This document shows, in pieces, positions 54,054 to 62,362 of a stretch of DNA of 64,000 bases. The notes beneath the pieces are model-generated. The model ran no database searches, was not told the DNA's origin, and saw nothing but the letters and a program-made list of their open reading frames with translations. This DNA is from Embleya sp045207785 (GTDB taxonomy: Bacteria > Actinomycetota > Actinomycetes > Streptomycetales > Streptomycetaceae). The stretch lies in NCBI RefSeq assembly GCF_045207785.1, contig NZ_CP108777.1, forward strand, positions 1,798,001 through 1,862,000, given 5' to 3'. The position numbers and the translations under genes were made by a program. Each line of letters begins with the position of its first letter. Position 1 is the stretch's first letter.

Positions 54054-54299
54054 ACCGCTTGGCCGGCGCCGCGTTGCCGGCCGGCACGGCGTCGGGAGCA
54101 ACGCGCAGGCCGCCTCGGCGCGGCGCGCGGCCGGCGGACCGGTCGACCCCTACGGCGTGCTCGGCGCCTTCCGCGAACCGCTCGATCCAGGCCCCATGCG
54201 CGGCAGGCTCGGGTAGTGGCGCAGCGGTGACGTACCGGCGCGTGAATGCGTCGGCAGCAGGTCCTCGGGGGTCGGCATGTCAGTGTTGCGCCGGCGCGG

Positions 54300-54923
54300 T
54301 CAGGCGCGTTGGCCGTCCAAGAGAACCACTTGGAACTCCTCGATGCTGCGCAGGGTGACGCCGGCCTTCTTGAGGCTTTCACCGCGGACCGTCGACTGCG
54401 GGCCTCGGGTGGAGAGCAGGGCCGCGCGGTCCCGGAGGAGCGCACCGACGGCCGCCCGTCCCTGCGCGCGATCGATGAAGAACACTGCGCCTTCGAGCCC
54501 GTCGATGGCCTCCAGGTTGGGCAGGCCCATGTCTCGGAAGGTCTGTACGAGCGACTCGGCGTCCGACGGCTTGAACTCCAGTCGGCCCATGCGCATATAG
54601 GCGTCGTCGGTCACTTGGAAGGCCGGGGTGAACGCCACTGCCTCCCAGTCGTCGACGGTCACGGTGTCGGCGAAGGGTGCCAGCAGCTCGGCCCGGCGCT
54701 CACGCAGCTGCCTGTCGCTTTCCGACCGGGCGTTTGCGCTTTCCCACCACGAACCCATCTGGATCTTGCCGAGCTCGCGATCGGCGAACAGCCCGTAGCG
54801 ACGATAGCCAGGGTTCCGGGCGAGCAGGGCGGGGGCTTCGCGGCGGAGTGCGTCGAGCGCGCTCTCGATCTTGGCGGGGTCGCCGGTTGCGTATGTGGTG
54901 CGGACGTACAGCGTTTCCTGCAT
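54300..54923 (-). CDS. Putative tandem dimeric alpha-beta barrel protein
   Basis: The 207-residue cytoplasmic protein seems to hold two ferredoxin-like (antibiotic monooxygenase/EthD-type) half-barrels: YVRTTYATGDPAKIESALDALRREAPALLARNPGYRRYGLFAD, then RMGRLEFKPSDAESLVQTFRDMGLPNLEAIDGLEGAVFFIDR. Such folds serve as small oxygenases or binding proteins. No catalytic motif is certain. AGGA precedes the ATG. It lies 288 bp downstream of the BBE-type oxidase on the same strand, so the two may act together. Confidence 0.65.
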   Translation of the reverse strand: MQETLYVRTTYATGDPAKIESALDALRREAPALLARNPGYRRYGLFADRELGKIQMGSWWESANARSESDRQLRERRAELLAPFADTVTVDDWEAVAFTPAFQVTDDAYMRMGRLEFKPSDAESLVQTFRDMGLPNLEAIDGLEGAVFFIDRAQGRAAVGALLRDRAALLSTRGPQSTVRGESLKKAGVTLRSIEEFQVVLLDGQRA

Positions 54924-55211
54924 GGTGTATTCCTGTCCTGGGAGTGGCACCGGCGTCGGTCCGGCCGGGGGTTTGCCCCTCCATCGCAGGCCGAGCCGCC
55001 GAGATCGGCAACACGGGTGGCCCATCCGGGTGCCCGGAGGCCGAGTCCGCCCGCACGTCGGCGTCCGGTCGGTGCCAGGCATCCGTCCGTGGTCCGTACC
55101 GGCCGGGCCTACGGATCAAATGGTTCAGGAGGGCCGACCACCACCGTCAGCGCACGCGCACCGCCGGATCCGGGACAAAGGTCCCGGCAGAGAGGGCATG
55201 CCGCGGTCCGC

Positions 55212-56597
55212 TCACGGGGTGATGTTCTGGTTCAACCGGAACAGGTTGCCCGGGTCGTAGCGACGTTTGACGGCGCTCAGGCGGTCGTAGTTCTGTCGGT
55301 AGTTCGACCGGACGCGGTCCTGGTCGTCGGCGTCGAGGAAGTTGACGTAGCCGGCCTCCTCGACGTGGGGCCGCAGTGCGTCCGAATACGCGCGGCACCA
55401 AGCCATGTTGGGCTCGATGTCGGACCGGTTCCGGAAGCTGGGGCCGATGCCGGTCGAGAACGCGGCGTCGCGGTAGGCGAACGCGGTGTCGCCGGGGCCC
55501 ACGCGCCCGGCCGCGCCGTCGATCGGGAACACGAGCGTCGCGGTCTCCAACGAGGGGATCGTGGGCGCGTACTCCAGATGGACACCGATCGCCTCGTCGG
55601 ACAGATCACGGCTGAAGTTGCCCTTCCAGTAGTGATACAGCCCGGCGGGCAGCATTTCGTCGAACAGCGTGTTGATCACCGGGTAAGGGATGCGGTCCAG
55701 AAACTGGCCGACGACCGGGCCGAGTCCATTGAGCATGCCGCGGACCTTGTCGTCCTCGTCGGCGGGCCCGCTCCAGCAGGTCAGGACGGCGGTCAGCGGC
55801 CGTCCATGCCAGGGCTCGGGTAGGAACGGCACGGGCGGGCCGAGCGCGACGATGAGGAGCGCGTTGAGTTCGTCGGGGGCGTCGGCAATCAACTCGCGGT
55901 AGCGGCGGCCGACTTCGCCGTCGAGCGGGTAGAAGGTGGGGCCACCGAGGATGTCGTCCACCGGATGCAGGCGATACTCCAGGGATGTCGCGACACCGAA
56001 GTTGCCGCCGCCTCCGCGGATCGCCCAGAACAGGTCGGGGTCGGCATCGCCGCTGCACCTGCGCAGGCTGCCGTCGGCGGTAACCACATCGGCCGAGAGC
56101 AGGTTGTCGCAGCTCAGCCCGCAGCGGCGGGTCAGATGGCCCATCCCGCCACCGAGCGTCAGACCGCCTACGCCGGTCGAGGAGACGATGCCGCCGGTGG
56201 TGGCCAGCCCGAAGGCGTGAGTGGCGTGGTTGAAGTCCGCCCATGTGCAGCCGCCCTCGGCTCGCGCGCTGCGCCGTTCGGGATCGACGCGGATGCTGCG
56301 CATCCCGCCCAGGTCCAGGACGAGCCCGCCGTCGCATGTCCCGTATCCGGCCGCCGCGTGGCTGCCGCCGCGTACCGCGAGCAGTAGGTCCTGCTCGCGG
56401 GCGAAGTCGACGGCCGCGATGACGTCCGCCACGTCGGCGGCCCGGACGACGACCGCGGGGCGGCGGTCGTGCATGGCGTTGTAGACGCGGCGCGCCCGGT
56501 CGTACCCGGGGTCCTCGGGCAGGACGATGTCGCCGTGTGTGGCGCCCCGCAGCCGGTCCAGCTCCTTGTCGTCCAGTACGGACGGGTACGTGGTCAT
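55212..56597 (-). CDS. BBE-type FAD-linked oxidase, probably bicovalent flavin
   Basis: The 461-residue protein is a PCMH/berberine-bridge-type oxidase. The FAD-binding part has VRGGSHAAAGYGTCDGGLVLDLG, where His is the usual 8-alpha attachment, and GLSCDNLLSADVV, where Cys is the usual 6-S-cysteinyl site, so FAD is probably bound twice. The C-terminal BBE segment YDPGNLFRLNQNI is complete. Such enzymes oxidise sugars or tailor secondary metabolites. ATG 56597 is preferred; a GTG at 56606 adds three residues. No secretion signal is seen. Confidence 0.9.
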   Translation of the reverse strand: MTTYPSVLDDKELDRLRGATHGDIVLPEDPGYDRARRVYNAMHDRRPAVVVRAADVADVIAAVDFAREQDLLLAVRGGSHAAAGYGTCDGGLVLDLGGMRSIRVDPERRSARAEGGCTWADFNHATHAFGLATTGGIVSSTGVGGLTLGGGMGHLTRRCGLSCDNLLSADVVTADGSLRRCSGDADPDLFWAIRGGGGNFGVATSLEYRLHPVDDILGGPTFYPLDGEVGRRYRELIADAPDELNALLIVALGPPVPFLPEPWHGRPLTAVLTCWSGPADEDDKVRGMLNGLGPVVGQFLDRIPYPVINTLFDEMLPAGLYHYWKGNFSRDLSDEAIGVHLEYAPTIPSLETATLVFPIDGAAGRVGPGDTAFAYRDAAFSTGIGPSFRNRSDIEPNMAWCRAYSDALRPHVEEAGYVNFLDADDQDRVRSNYRQNYDRLSAVKRRYDPGNLFRLNQNITP

Positions 56598-56762
56598 GAC
56601 AACCACCGGCTTTCTTGCGTCGTCGGGCCGATCCGGTGCCCTCCCGCGGCGCGGTGCCGCGGGACGGCCACGTATCCGTCATAGGCACTTGCGCCGCGCC
56701 CGGGCATCGCCGAAACCGCCCAAGCTTCCGCTCGCCGATGGGCCGATCCGCCCATGCGGAGA

Positions 56763-58418
56763 TCAGGCCAGGCCGTGCGTGAAGGCGAACGCGGTGGCCG
56801 CGGCGCGTGAGGACACGTCGAGCTTGACGAAGATGTTGTTCAGGTGCCGGGCGACGGTGTGCTCGCTGATGACCAGCTCGGCGGCGATACAGCGGTTGGT
56901 CAGGCCGGCCGCGACCAGGCGCAACACCTCGACCTCGCGCTGCGTGAGCTCGCCCGGCAGGCGGCCGCGGTCCTCGCCCAGCAGGGCCGCCGCGCGGCGG
57001 GCGTCGGGCACGGCACCGAGACGGTCGAACACCGCTTCGGCGGTGCGCAGTTCCAGCCGGGCGCCCTCGCTGTCGCGCGCCGCGCGCTTGGCCGCCGCGA
57101 GCGTCATGCGGGTCTGCGCCGCCTCGTACGGGACGCCGAGCGCGATCCACAGGTCGCACGCCTGTCGCAACACCGGCACAGCCGCGTCGATGTCTCGCTC
57201 GGCGAAAGCCACCGCGCCGCGCGCCGTACCCGCAAGGGCGTGCAGCAGCGCGAACTCGGACCCCGGCGGACGGGCGGCGACCGCGGCCAGGTCCTCGGCC
57301 GCCGCCCGGGCCGCGTCGACCCGGCCGACCGCGAGCGCGATCTCGACCTGGGCCGCCAACAGCCACGACCGCCGGACGCTGTCGCGCCAGTGGCCACCCT
57401 CGTCCCCGGCCAGCGCCAGCCGCAACGCCGCGGCGGACGACTCGGCCTCGCCGCGTGCCAGACACAGCAGCGCGAGGCCGGGCTGCGGGTCGTACCCGAG
57501 AGCGTGTGCCCGCTCGAAGGCGGCCTCGGCGGCATTCGGCTCGCCACGGCGCCGGTGCAGTTCCCCGGCCAGGTAGCACGCCTCACCCGCGATCCGCGGG
57601 TCGGTGGCAAGCAGCTCCTCGGACGCCAGTTCGGCTTCCGCGGCCGCGCGCGTCCAGGAGCCACCCAGCAGGAGCACCTCCGCCCAGTGCACGCGGCACA
57701 ACCCGCGGAACGGGTTCCCGTCGTGCAATGCACCGCTCCAGGCCATCGCCGCTTCCGTCCATTGCGCGGCCCGTTCCAGCTGGGCCGCGCTCATGCACTT
57801 CTGCAGCGCCTGGCAGTAGATCCAGCCCGTGAACATCGCGCTGAGTTCGCCGGCCATCACCGAGCACATGGCGTCGTCGAGCAGGGCGAGACCTTCGGTG
57901 ACCCGCCCCTGATCCAGCAGCACGCCGCCTTGCACCTGAAGACCCATGGCGGCCAGGTCGGGGTTGCCGCAGCGCCGCCCGATCGCGGTCATCCGGCGGG
58001 CCGCCTCCCACGCATCCTCCAACGCGCCGCGGTCGCGCGCGGCCTCCGCGTCGCTCCAGGCGAGATAGCACTGCTCAACGCACTCGGGCTCGCTGCCGAG
58101 GTGCCGCCGCGCGCGCTGGAGCCATCCCGCCGCGACCGCGCTCTTCCCGGCGTCCTGGTAGTCGTAGAACAGCATCCACGCGGTGTAGCCGGCCCGCCGG
58201 GCGTTCCCTTGGGCTGCATACCCGGCGTACGCCTTCAGCCGCGCCTCGACCGACTCCTGCGGGCGGCAGTTCCACCACGCCGCGTCGGCAAGGGCATCGA
58301 GGTCGTCGGGCGTGAGGTCGGCGGCGTCGAGCGTGCGTAGCAAGGCGTACGCGTCATCCCACGCCTCCCGCGCGGCCGATTCGCGCGCCCGGGAGACCTC
58401 CGAGACCCGATCCACCAC
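56763..58418 (-). CDS. TPR-containing LuxR-type transcriptional regulator
   Basis: The 551-residue protein is made of helical TPR-like repeats (DAWEAARRMTAIGRRCGNPDLAAMGLQVQGGVLL and similar) and ends in a LuxR helix-turn-helix (LTQREVEVLRLVAAGLTNRCIAAELVISEHTVARHLNNIFVKLDV). It lacks the ATPase part of LAL/MalT proteins. GTG at 58418 follows AGGGAG at 6 nt. It lies just upstream of the BBE oxidase gene on the same strand and may control it. Confidence 0.88.
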   Translation of the reverse strand: MVDRVSEVSRARESAAREAWDDAYALLRTLDAADLTPDDLDALADAAWWNCRPQESVEARLKAYAGYAAQGNARRAGYTAWMLFYDYQDAGKSAVAAGWLQRARRHLGSEPECVEQCYLAWSDAEAARDRGALEDAWEAARRMTAIGRRCGNPDLAAMGLQVQGGVLLDQGRVTEGLALLDDAMCSVMAGELSAMFTGWIYCQALQKCMSAAQLERAAQWTEAAMAWSGALHDGNPFRGLCRVHWAEVLLLGGSWTRAAAEAELASEELLATDPRIAGEACYLAGELHRRRGEPNAAEAAFERAHALGYDPQPGLALLCLARGEAESSAAALRLALAGDEGGHWRDSVRRSWLLAAQVEIALAVGRVDAARAAAEDLAAVAARPPGSEFALLHALAGTARGAVAFAERDIDAAVPVLRQACDLWIALGVPYEAAQTRMTLAAAKRAARDSEGARLELRTAEAVFDRLGAVPDARRAAALLGEDRGRLPGELTQREVEVLRLVAAGLTNRCIAAELVISEHTVARHLNNIFVKLDVSSRAAATAFAFTHGLA

Positions 58419-58596
58419 GAGCAGCTCCCTTCTCCTGCCCCTGCCTGGTGTGCCCTCCTCCTTCCTCCAGCCTACGAGCGCCCGCCGGCGCCGTCCCCGC
58501 GTGGCAGTACGGGTTACCCCGGCGCCGAGCGCATGCTCAGACGGGCCCCAGGCGGCCGGCGGGCTTGGGCGCCAAACACGGTGTCGGGAACGCCAG

Positions 58597-58625
58597 GGGT
58601 CCCACCGCATTCGGCGATGGGACCC
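58597..58625 (-). terminator. Terminator hairpin after MFS gene
   Basis: GGGTCCCA pairs with TGGGACCC around a 13-nt loop, 25 bp past the MFS stop on the minus strand. Confidence 0.65.
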
Positions 58626-58649
58626 TTCGGTGTCCGGGCGGACGAGGAA

Positions 58650-60194
58650 TCAGTGCACGAGCACCGGGATCGGGACCTCGTCGGCGTCGGTGTCCGCGTT
58701 CGCCTTGTCGCTGCCGGCGACCAGCGTGCTGTCGCCGTGGCCGACGGTGATGAACGTGAACGCGATCGTCGCGGCGAGGGCGAGGATGCCGACGGCCCAC
58801 CAGATGGCGGTCGCGTAGCCGTGCACCATGGCCTGCATGCGCAGCTGTTCGGCGCCCGCGGAGGCCGCGGCGTGCGACGCGACGTAGGCGGTGGTGGCGC
58901 TCGCCGCGATGGTGTTCAGGAGCGCCGTGCCGATCGCCCCGCCGACCTGCTGCGACGTGTTGATCATCGCCGAGGCGACACCCGCGTCACGCGGCTGGAC
59001 GCCGTACGTGGCCAGGCTCATGGCCGGCATGAACGCGGTACCCATGCCCAGTCCGAGCAGGATCTGCGCCGGCAGGATCAGGCCGACGTAGGAGCTGCCG
59101 ACCTCGATTTGGGTGAGCAGCAGCATGCCCAGCCCGGCGGTCAGGAAGCCCGGGCCCATCAGCAGCCGGGCCGGGACCCGGGTCATCAGCCGCGCGCCGA
59201 TCTGGGTCGAGCCGGTGATCATGCCCGCGATCATCGGGAGGAACGCCAGGCCGGTCATGACCGGCGAGAAGTCCTTGACGATCTGGAGGTAGTAGGTGAG
59301 GAACAGGAACATGCCGAACATCGCGATGATCGCGAGACCGAGCGAGAGGTAGATGCCGGCGCGGTTGCGGTCGGCGATCACGCGCAGCGGCAGCAGCGGC
59401 GACTTGACCCGGCTCTCGACGAAGACGAACGACGCGAGCAGAACGGCGGCTGCGACGAACAGGCCCAGCGTGCTGCCCGAGGTCCAACCGTGGCTCTCGG
59501 CGCGGGTGAACGCGTACACCAGGGTGCCCAGGCCGATGGAGGACAGCAGCACGCCGGGGATGTCCAGCGGCGAACGGTTGCGGGTGCCGGCGGGCTCGCG
59601 GACGACCAGGACGGCACCGGCGGCGGCGACGGCGGCGAACGGGATGTTGACGAAGAACGTCCAGCGCCAGTTCAGGTACTCGGTGAGCACGCCGCCCAGG
59701 ATCAGGCCGACCGCGCCGCCACCACCGGCGATCGCGCCGAAGATGCCGAACGCCTTGGCGCGCTCCTTGGAGTCGGTGAACATCACCGCGAGCAGCGAGA
59801 GGGCCGACGGCGCGAGCAGCGCGCCGAACACGCCCTGGAGCGCCCGGGCCCCGAGCAGCAGGCCGGTGCTGGTGGCTATGCCGCCGAGGGCCGAGGCCGC
59901 GGCGAAGCCGATCAGGCCGACGATGAAGGTACGGCGTCGACCCCACAGGTCGGCGATCCGGCCGCCGAAGAGCAGCAGTCCACCGAAGGCCAGCGCGTAG
60001 GCGGTGATCACCCACTGGCGGTTGCCGTCGGAGATGCCCAGGTCGGTCTGGGCGGACGGCAGGGCGATGTTCACGATGGTGCCGTCGAGCACGACCATCA
60101 ACTGGGCGATCGCGATGAAGATCAGCGCTTTCCAGCGCCTGCTGTCGGGGGCGGTGGTCGCGGGCGGTGCGGTTCCGGGCATGGGGGTACTCAC
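58650..60194 (-). CDS. MFS drug transporter, DHA2 (14-helix) family
   Basis: The 514-residue efflux protein has the DHA2 hallmark at helix 1 (VVLDGTIVNIALP), motif A GGRIADLWGRRRTF, motif C GAIAGGGGAVGLILGG and about 14 membrane helices. It exports drugs by proton antiport. The start is GTG at 60194, with ATG 60182 as an alternative. The TetR gene lies 199 bp upstream on the same strand and is the likely repressor. Confidence 0.93.
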   Translation of the reverse strand: MSTPMPGTAPPATTAPDSRRWKALIFIAIAQLMVVLDGTIVNIALPSAQTDLGISDGNRQWVITAYALAFGGLLLFGGRIADLWGRRRTFIVGLIGFAAASALGGIATSTGLLLGARALQGVFGALLAPSALSLLAVMFTDSKERAKAFGIFGAIAGGGGAVGLILGGVLTEYLNWRWTFFVNIPFAAVAAAGAVLVVREPAGTRNRSPLDIPGVLLSSIGLGTLVYAFTRAESHGWTSGSTLGLFVAAAVLLASFVFVESRVKSPLLPLRVIADRNRAGIYLSLGLAIIAMFGMFLFLTYYLQIVKDFSPVMTGLAFLPMIAGMITGSTQIGARLMTRVPARLLMGPGFLTAGLGMLLLTQIEVGSSYVGLILPAQILLGLGMGTAFMPAMSLATYGVQPRDAGVASAMINTSQQVGGAIGTALLNTIAASATTAYVASHAAASAGAEQLRMQAMVHGYATAIWWAVGILALAATIAFTFITVGHGDSTLVAGSDKANADTDADEVPIPVLVH

Positions 60195-60393
60195 TTGGGG
60201 GTGCGCGCGACGGTTTGAGCGTCGCGTGGGTGGACGGTGCGGGCCGGCGCCCGCAGCGGCGTTCAGCGTTCAGGCGGTCACGGACGTGCGGATGGAACGC
60301 ACGGCGCCGTTGATGGCTCGGGGGGTCCCACCGCTGTCGCGGTGGCGAAGGACGCGGGAAGTGAAAGGGAAAAGTGAGGGGAGTCGTGGCGCG

Positions 60394-61083
60394 TCAGCGC
60401 CGGGGTTTCGGGGCCTCGCCCTCGTGTGCCAGGTGGTCGAGGTCCCGGATCGTCACGGGGGCGCCGGACAGTGGGCTGGGGTCGGTCGACCGCAGACCGT
60501 CGAGCAGCACGTCGAGGTGCCGGTGCACGAACCTGTCGTTGGCCATGCAGCCGACGCCCGGCAGCGGCCGGGTGAGCTGGGTGATCGCCAACAGCAGATC
60601 CCCCGAGCCGACGTCCGCGCGGAGTACGCCCTCGGTCCGAGAGCGCTCCATGAGCGTCTCGACGAGGTTCTCCAACCGCGCGCGGGCCGCGACCAGCTCG
60701 GGATCGGCCTTGTCGACGGTGTCGGACATCAGGGTGCACAGCGCCCCGATCCGCTCCTTCACCGCGCCGTGCGCGAAGCGCCGCAGTGCGGTGAAGGCCT
60801 CCGGCTCCTCGGCCGCCGCGAGCTCGCCCTGCTCGGTGACCCGTTCCAGGACGGAGACCACCACGTGGTGGGCGAGCTCGGCGCGGTCGGCGAAGTGCCG
60901 GTACAGGGTCGCGTTGCCCACGCCGGCGCGTCGCGCCACCTCGTCGAACCGCGCCTCGGCGCCGTGCTCGACGAACATCTCGCGCGCGGCGGCGATGATC
61001 CGCTCCCGGTTGCGTCGGGCGTCCGCACGAAGCCGCGGGCCGCGGTCCTCGACGACGTCGGTGACGGTGACGGTGCTGCCCAT
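60394..61083 (-). CDS. TetR family regulator of the adjacent MFS pump
   Basis: The 229-residue regulator has an N-terminal helix-turn-helix (RERIIAAAREMFVEHGAEARFDEVARRAGVGNATLYRHFADRAEL) and a C-terminal SbtR-like helical domain. AAGGAG lies 7 nt before the ATG. It heads a two-gene unit with the MFS pump. Its upstream region has an inverted repeat (CGGGGA-N5-TCCCCG, 61117-61133) and a CRP-like palindrome. Confidence 0.92.
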   Translation of the reverse strand: MGSTVTVTDVVEDRGPRLRADARRNRERIIAAAREMFVEHGAEARFDEVARRAGVGNATLYRHFADRAELAHHVVVSVLERVTEQGELAAAEEPEAFTALRRFAHGAVKERIGALCTLMSDTVDKADPELVAARARLENLVETLMERSRTEGVLRADVGSGDLLLAITQLTRPLPGVGCMANDRFVHRHLDVLLDGLRSTDPSPLSGAPVTIRDLDHLAHEGEAPKPRR

Positions 61084-61191
61084 GATCCGGCTCCTTCCTG
61101 TCGGTGCCCGATGCGTAACCGGGGAGTGATTCCCCGATTGTTCGTTCGCTCGGTTAAACGGACAGGAAGTCCCCGGATATTTCGATGATTC

Positions 61192-61209
61192 CTGTGACCT
61201 GGGTCACAG
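61192..61209. promoter_or_regulatory. Perfect CRP/FNR-type palindrome
   Basis: CTGTGACC-TG-GGTCACAG is an exact inverted repeat containing TGTGA-N6-TCACA (61193-61208), the CRP-family consensus. It lies about 110 bp upstream of the TetR start and 8 bp past the aldo/keto reductase stop. It could be a Crp site for the efflux unit; a small terminator role is an alternative. Confidence 0.6.
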
Positions 61210-61216
61210 TTGGGAA

Positions 61217-62296
61217 TCACCAGGCGAACGACTCGGGAGCGGCCCCCTGACCAGGGAAAAGACGGTCGAGCTCGGCGAGTGTGGCGTCTTCCAGCTCGAC
61301 CCGCACCGCGCGCAGCGCCGCGTCCAGCTGTGCGCGCGTACGCGGGCCGACGATCGGGGCGGTCACCTCCGGGCGGGTGAGCAGCCACGCGAGCGCGACG
61401 TCGCCCGGCGGCGTACCGAGCTCGGCGCACAACTGCTCGTACGCCTGGATCTGCTCGCGCCGCCGGGCCAACTCGGACGCGGCGCGGCCCGTGGCGGAAC
61501 GGTGTCGATCGCCCGCGCGCTCCTTCGCCAACACGCCGCCGAGCAGTCCGCCGTACAGCGGCGACCACGTGATGACGCCGAGGCCGTACGCCTGCGCGGC
61601 CGGCAGCACCTCGGCCTCGGCGGCGCGCTGCGCGAGGTTGTACAGGCACTGCTCGGCGACCAACCCGAGTGACGAACGGCGCGCCGCCGCCTCCTGGGCG
61701 CGGGCGATGTGCCAGCCGGCGAAGTTCGAGGACCCGACGTACAGCACCTTGCCCTGCGCGACCAGCAGGTCCATCGCCTGCCAGATCTCCTCCCATGGGA
61801 CCCGCCGGTCGATGTGGTGCATCTGGTAGAGGTCGATGTGGTCGGTGCCGAGCCGGCGCAGGCTGTCCTCGCACGCGGTGCGGATGTGTCGGGCGCTGAG
61901 TCCGCCGGAGTTGGGCCAGTCGCCCCAGTTGCCGTAGACCTTGGTGGCCAGCACCACCTTGTCGCGGTGGCCGGCGCGGCCGAGCCAGCGGCCGACGATC
62001 TCCTCCGTCGCGCCCTTGGTGCCCCAGTCACGTTGTCGATCGTGGCCGTAGACGTCCGCGGTGTCGAAGAAGTTGATGCCGGCGTCCAGCGCGGCGTCCA
62101 TGATCTCGCCGCTGTCCTGCTCGTCGGTGATCGCGCCGAAGTTCATCGTGCCCAGGACGAGCCGGCTGACGGTGAGGCCGGTGCGGCCCAGTCGGGTGTA
62201 CGGCATCTCGGTCGTGCCGCCGGTGCCGCCGGTGCTGCCAGTGGTGGCCGTGGTGTTTGTGGTGTTTGTGGTATTCGTGGGGGAAGTCATGTGCAT
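61217..62296 (-). CDS. Aldo/keto reductase
   Basis: The 359-residue (alpha/beta)8 reductase has MNFGAITDEQDSGEIMDAALDAGINFFDTADVYG with catalytic Asp and Tyr, VLATKVYG with Lys, and LYQMHHID with His. NADPH-dependent members reduce aldehydes, ketones or sugars. The first 29 residues (Thr/Asn repeats from a 9-bp DNA repeat, then Gly/Ser/Thr) precede the fold, so the real start may be later, at ATG 62206 (MPYTRLGRTG). The substrate is unknown. Confidence 0.9.
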   Translation of the reverse strand: MHMTSPTNTTNTTNTTATTGSTGGTGGTTEMPYTRLGRTGLTVSRLVLGTMNFGAITDEQDSGEIMDAALDAGINFFDTADVYGHDRQRDWGTKGATEEIVGRWLGRAGHRDKVVLATKVYGNWGDWPNSGGLSARHIRTACEDSLRRLGTDHIDLYQMHHIDRRVPWEEIWQAMDLLVAQGKVLYVGSSNFAGWHIARAQEAAARRSSLGLVAEQCLYNLAQRAAEAEVLPAAQAYGLGVITWSPLYGGLLGGVLAKERAGDRHRSATGRAASELARRREQIQAYEQLCAELGTPPGDVALAWLLTRPEVTAPIVGPRTRAQLDAALRAVRVELEDATLAELDRLFPGQGAAPESFAW

Positions 62297-62362
62297 GCCG
62301 CTGCCCGGCGCGGGCGGCGCGGAACCGCCCGTCCCTCAGCGGCTCGCCGCGAGCCGGCGGGT

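Noticed and set aside
54054..54299. Minus-strand frame reading RYVTAAPLPEPAAHGAWIER in the gap after the SDR gene
   Set aside because: The codon bias is suggestive of a remnant, but there is no start, no stop at a sensible place and no recognised family, so it was left unannotated.
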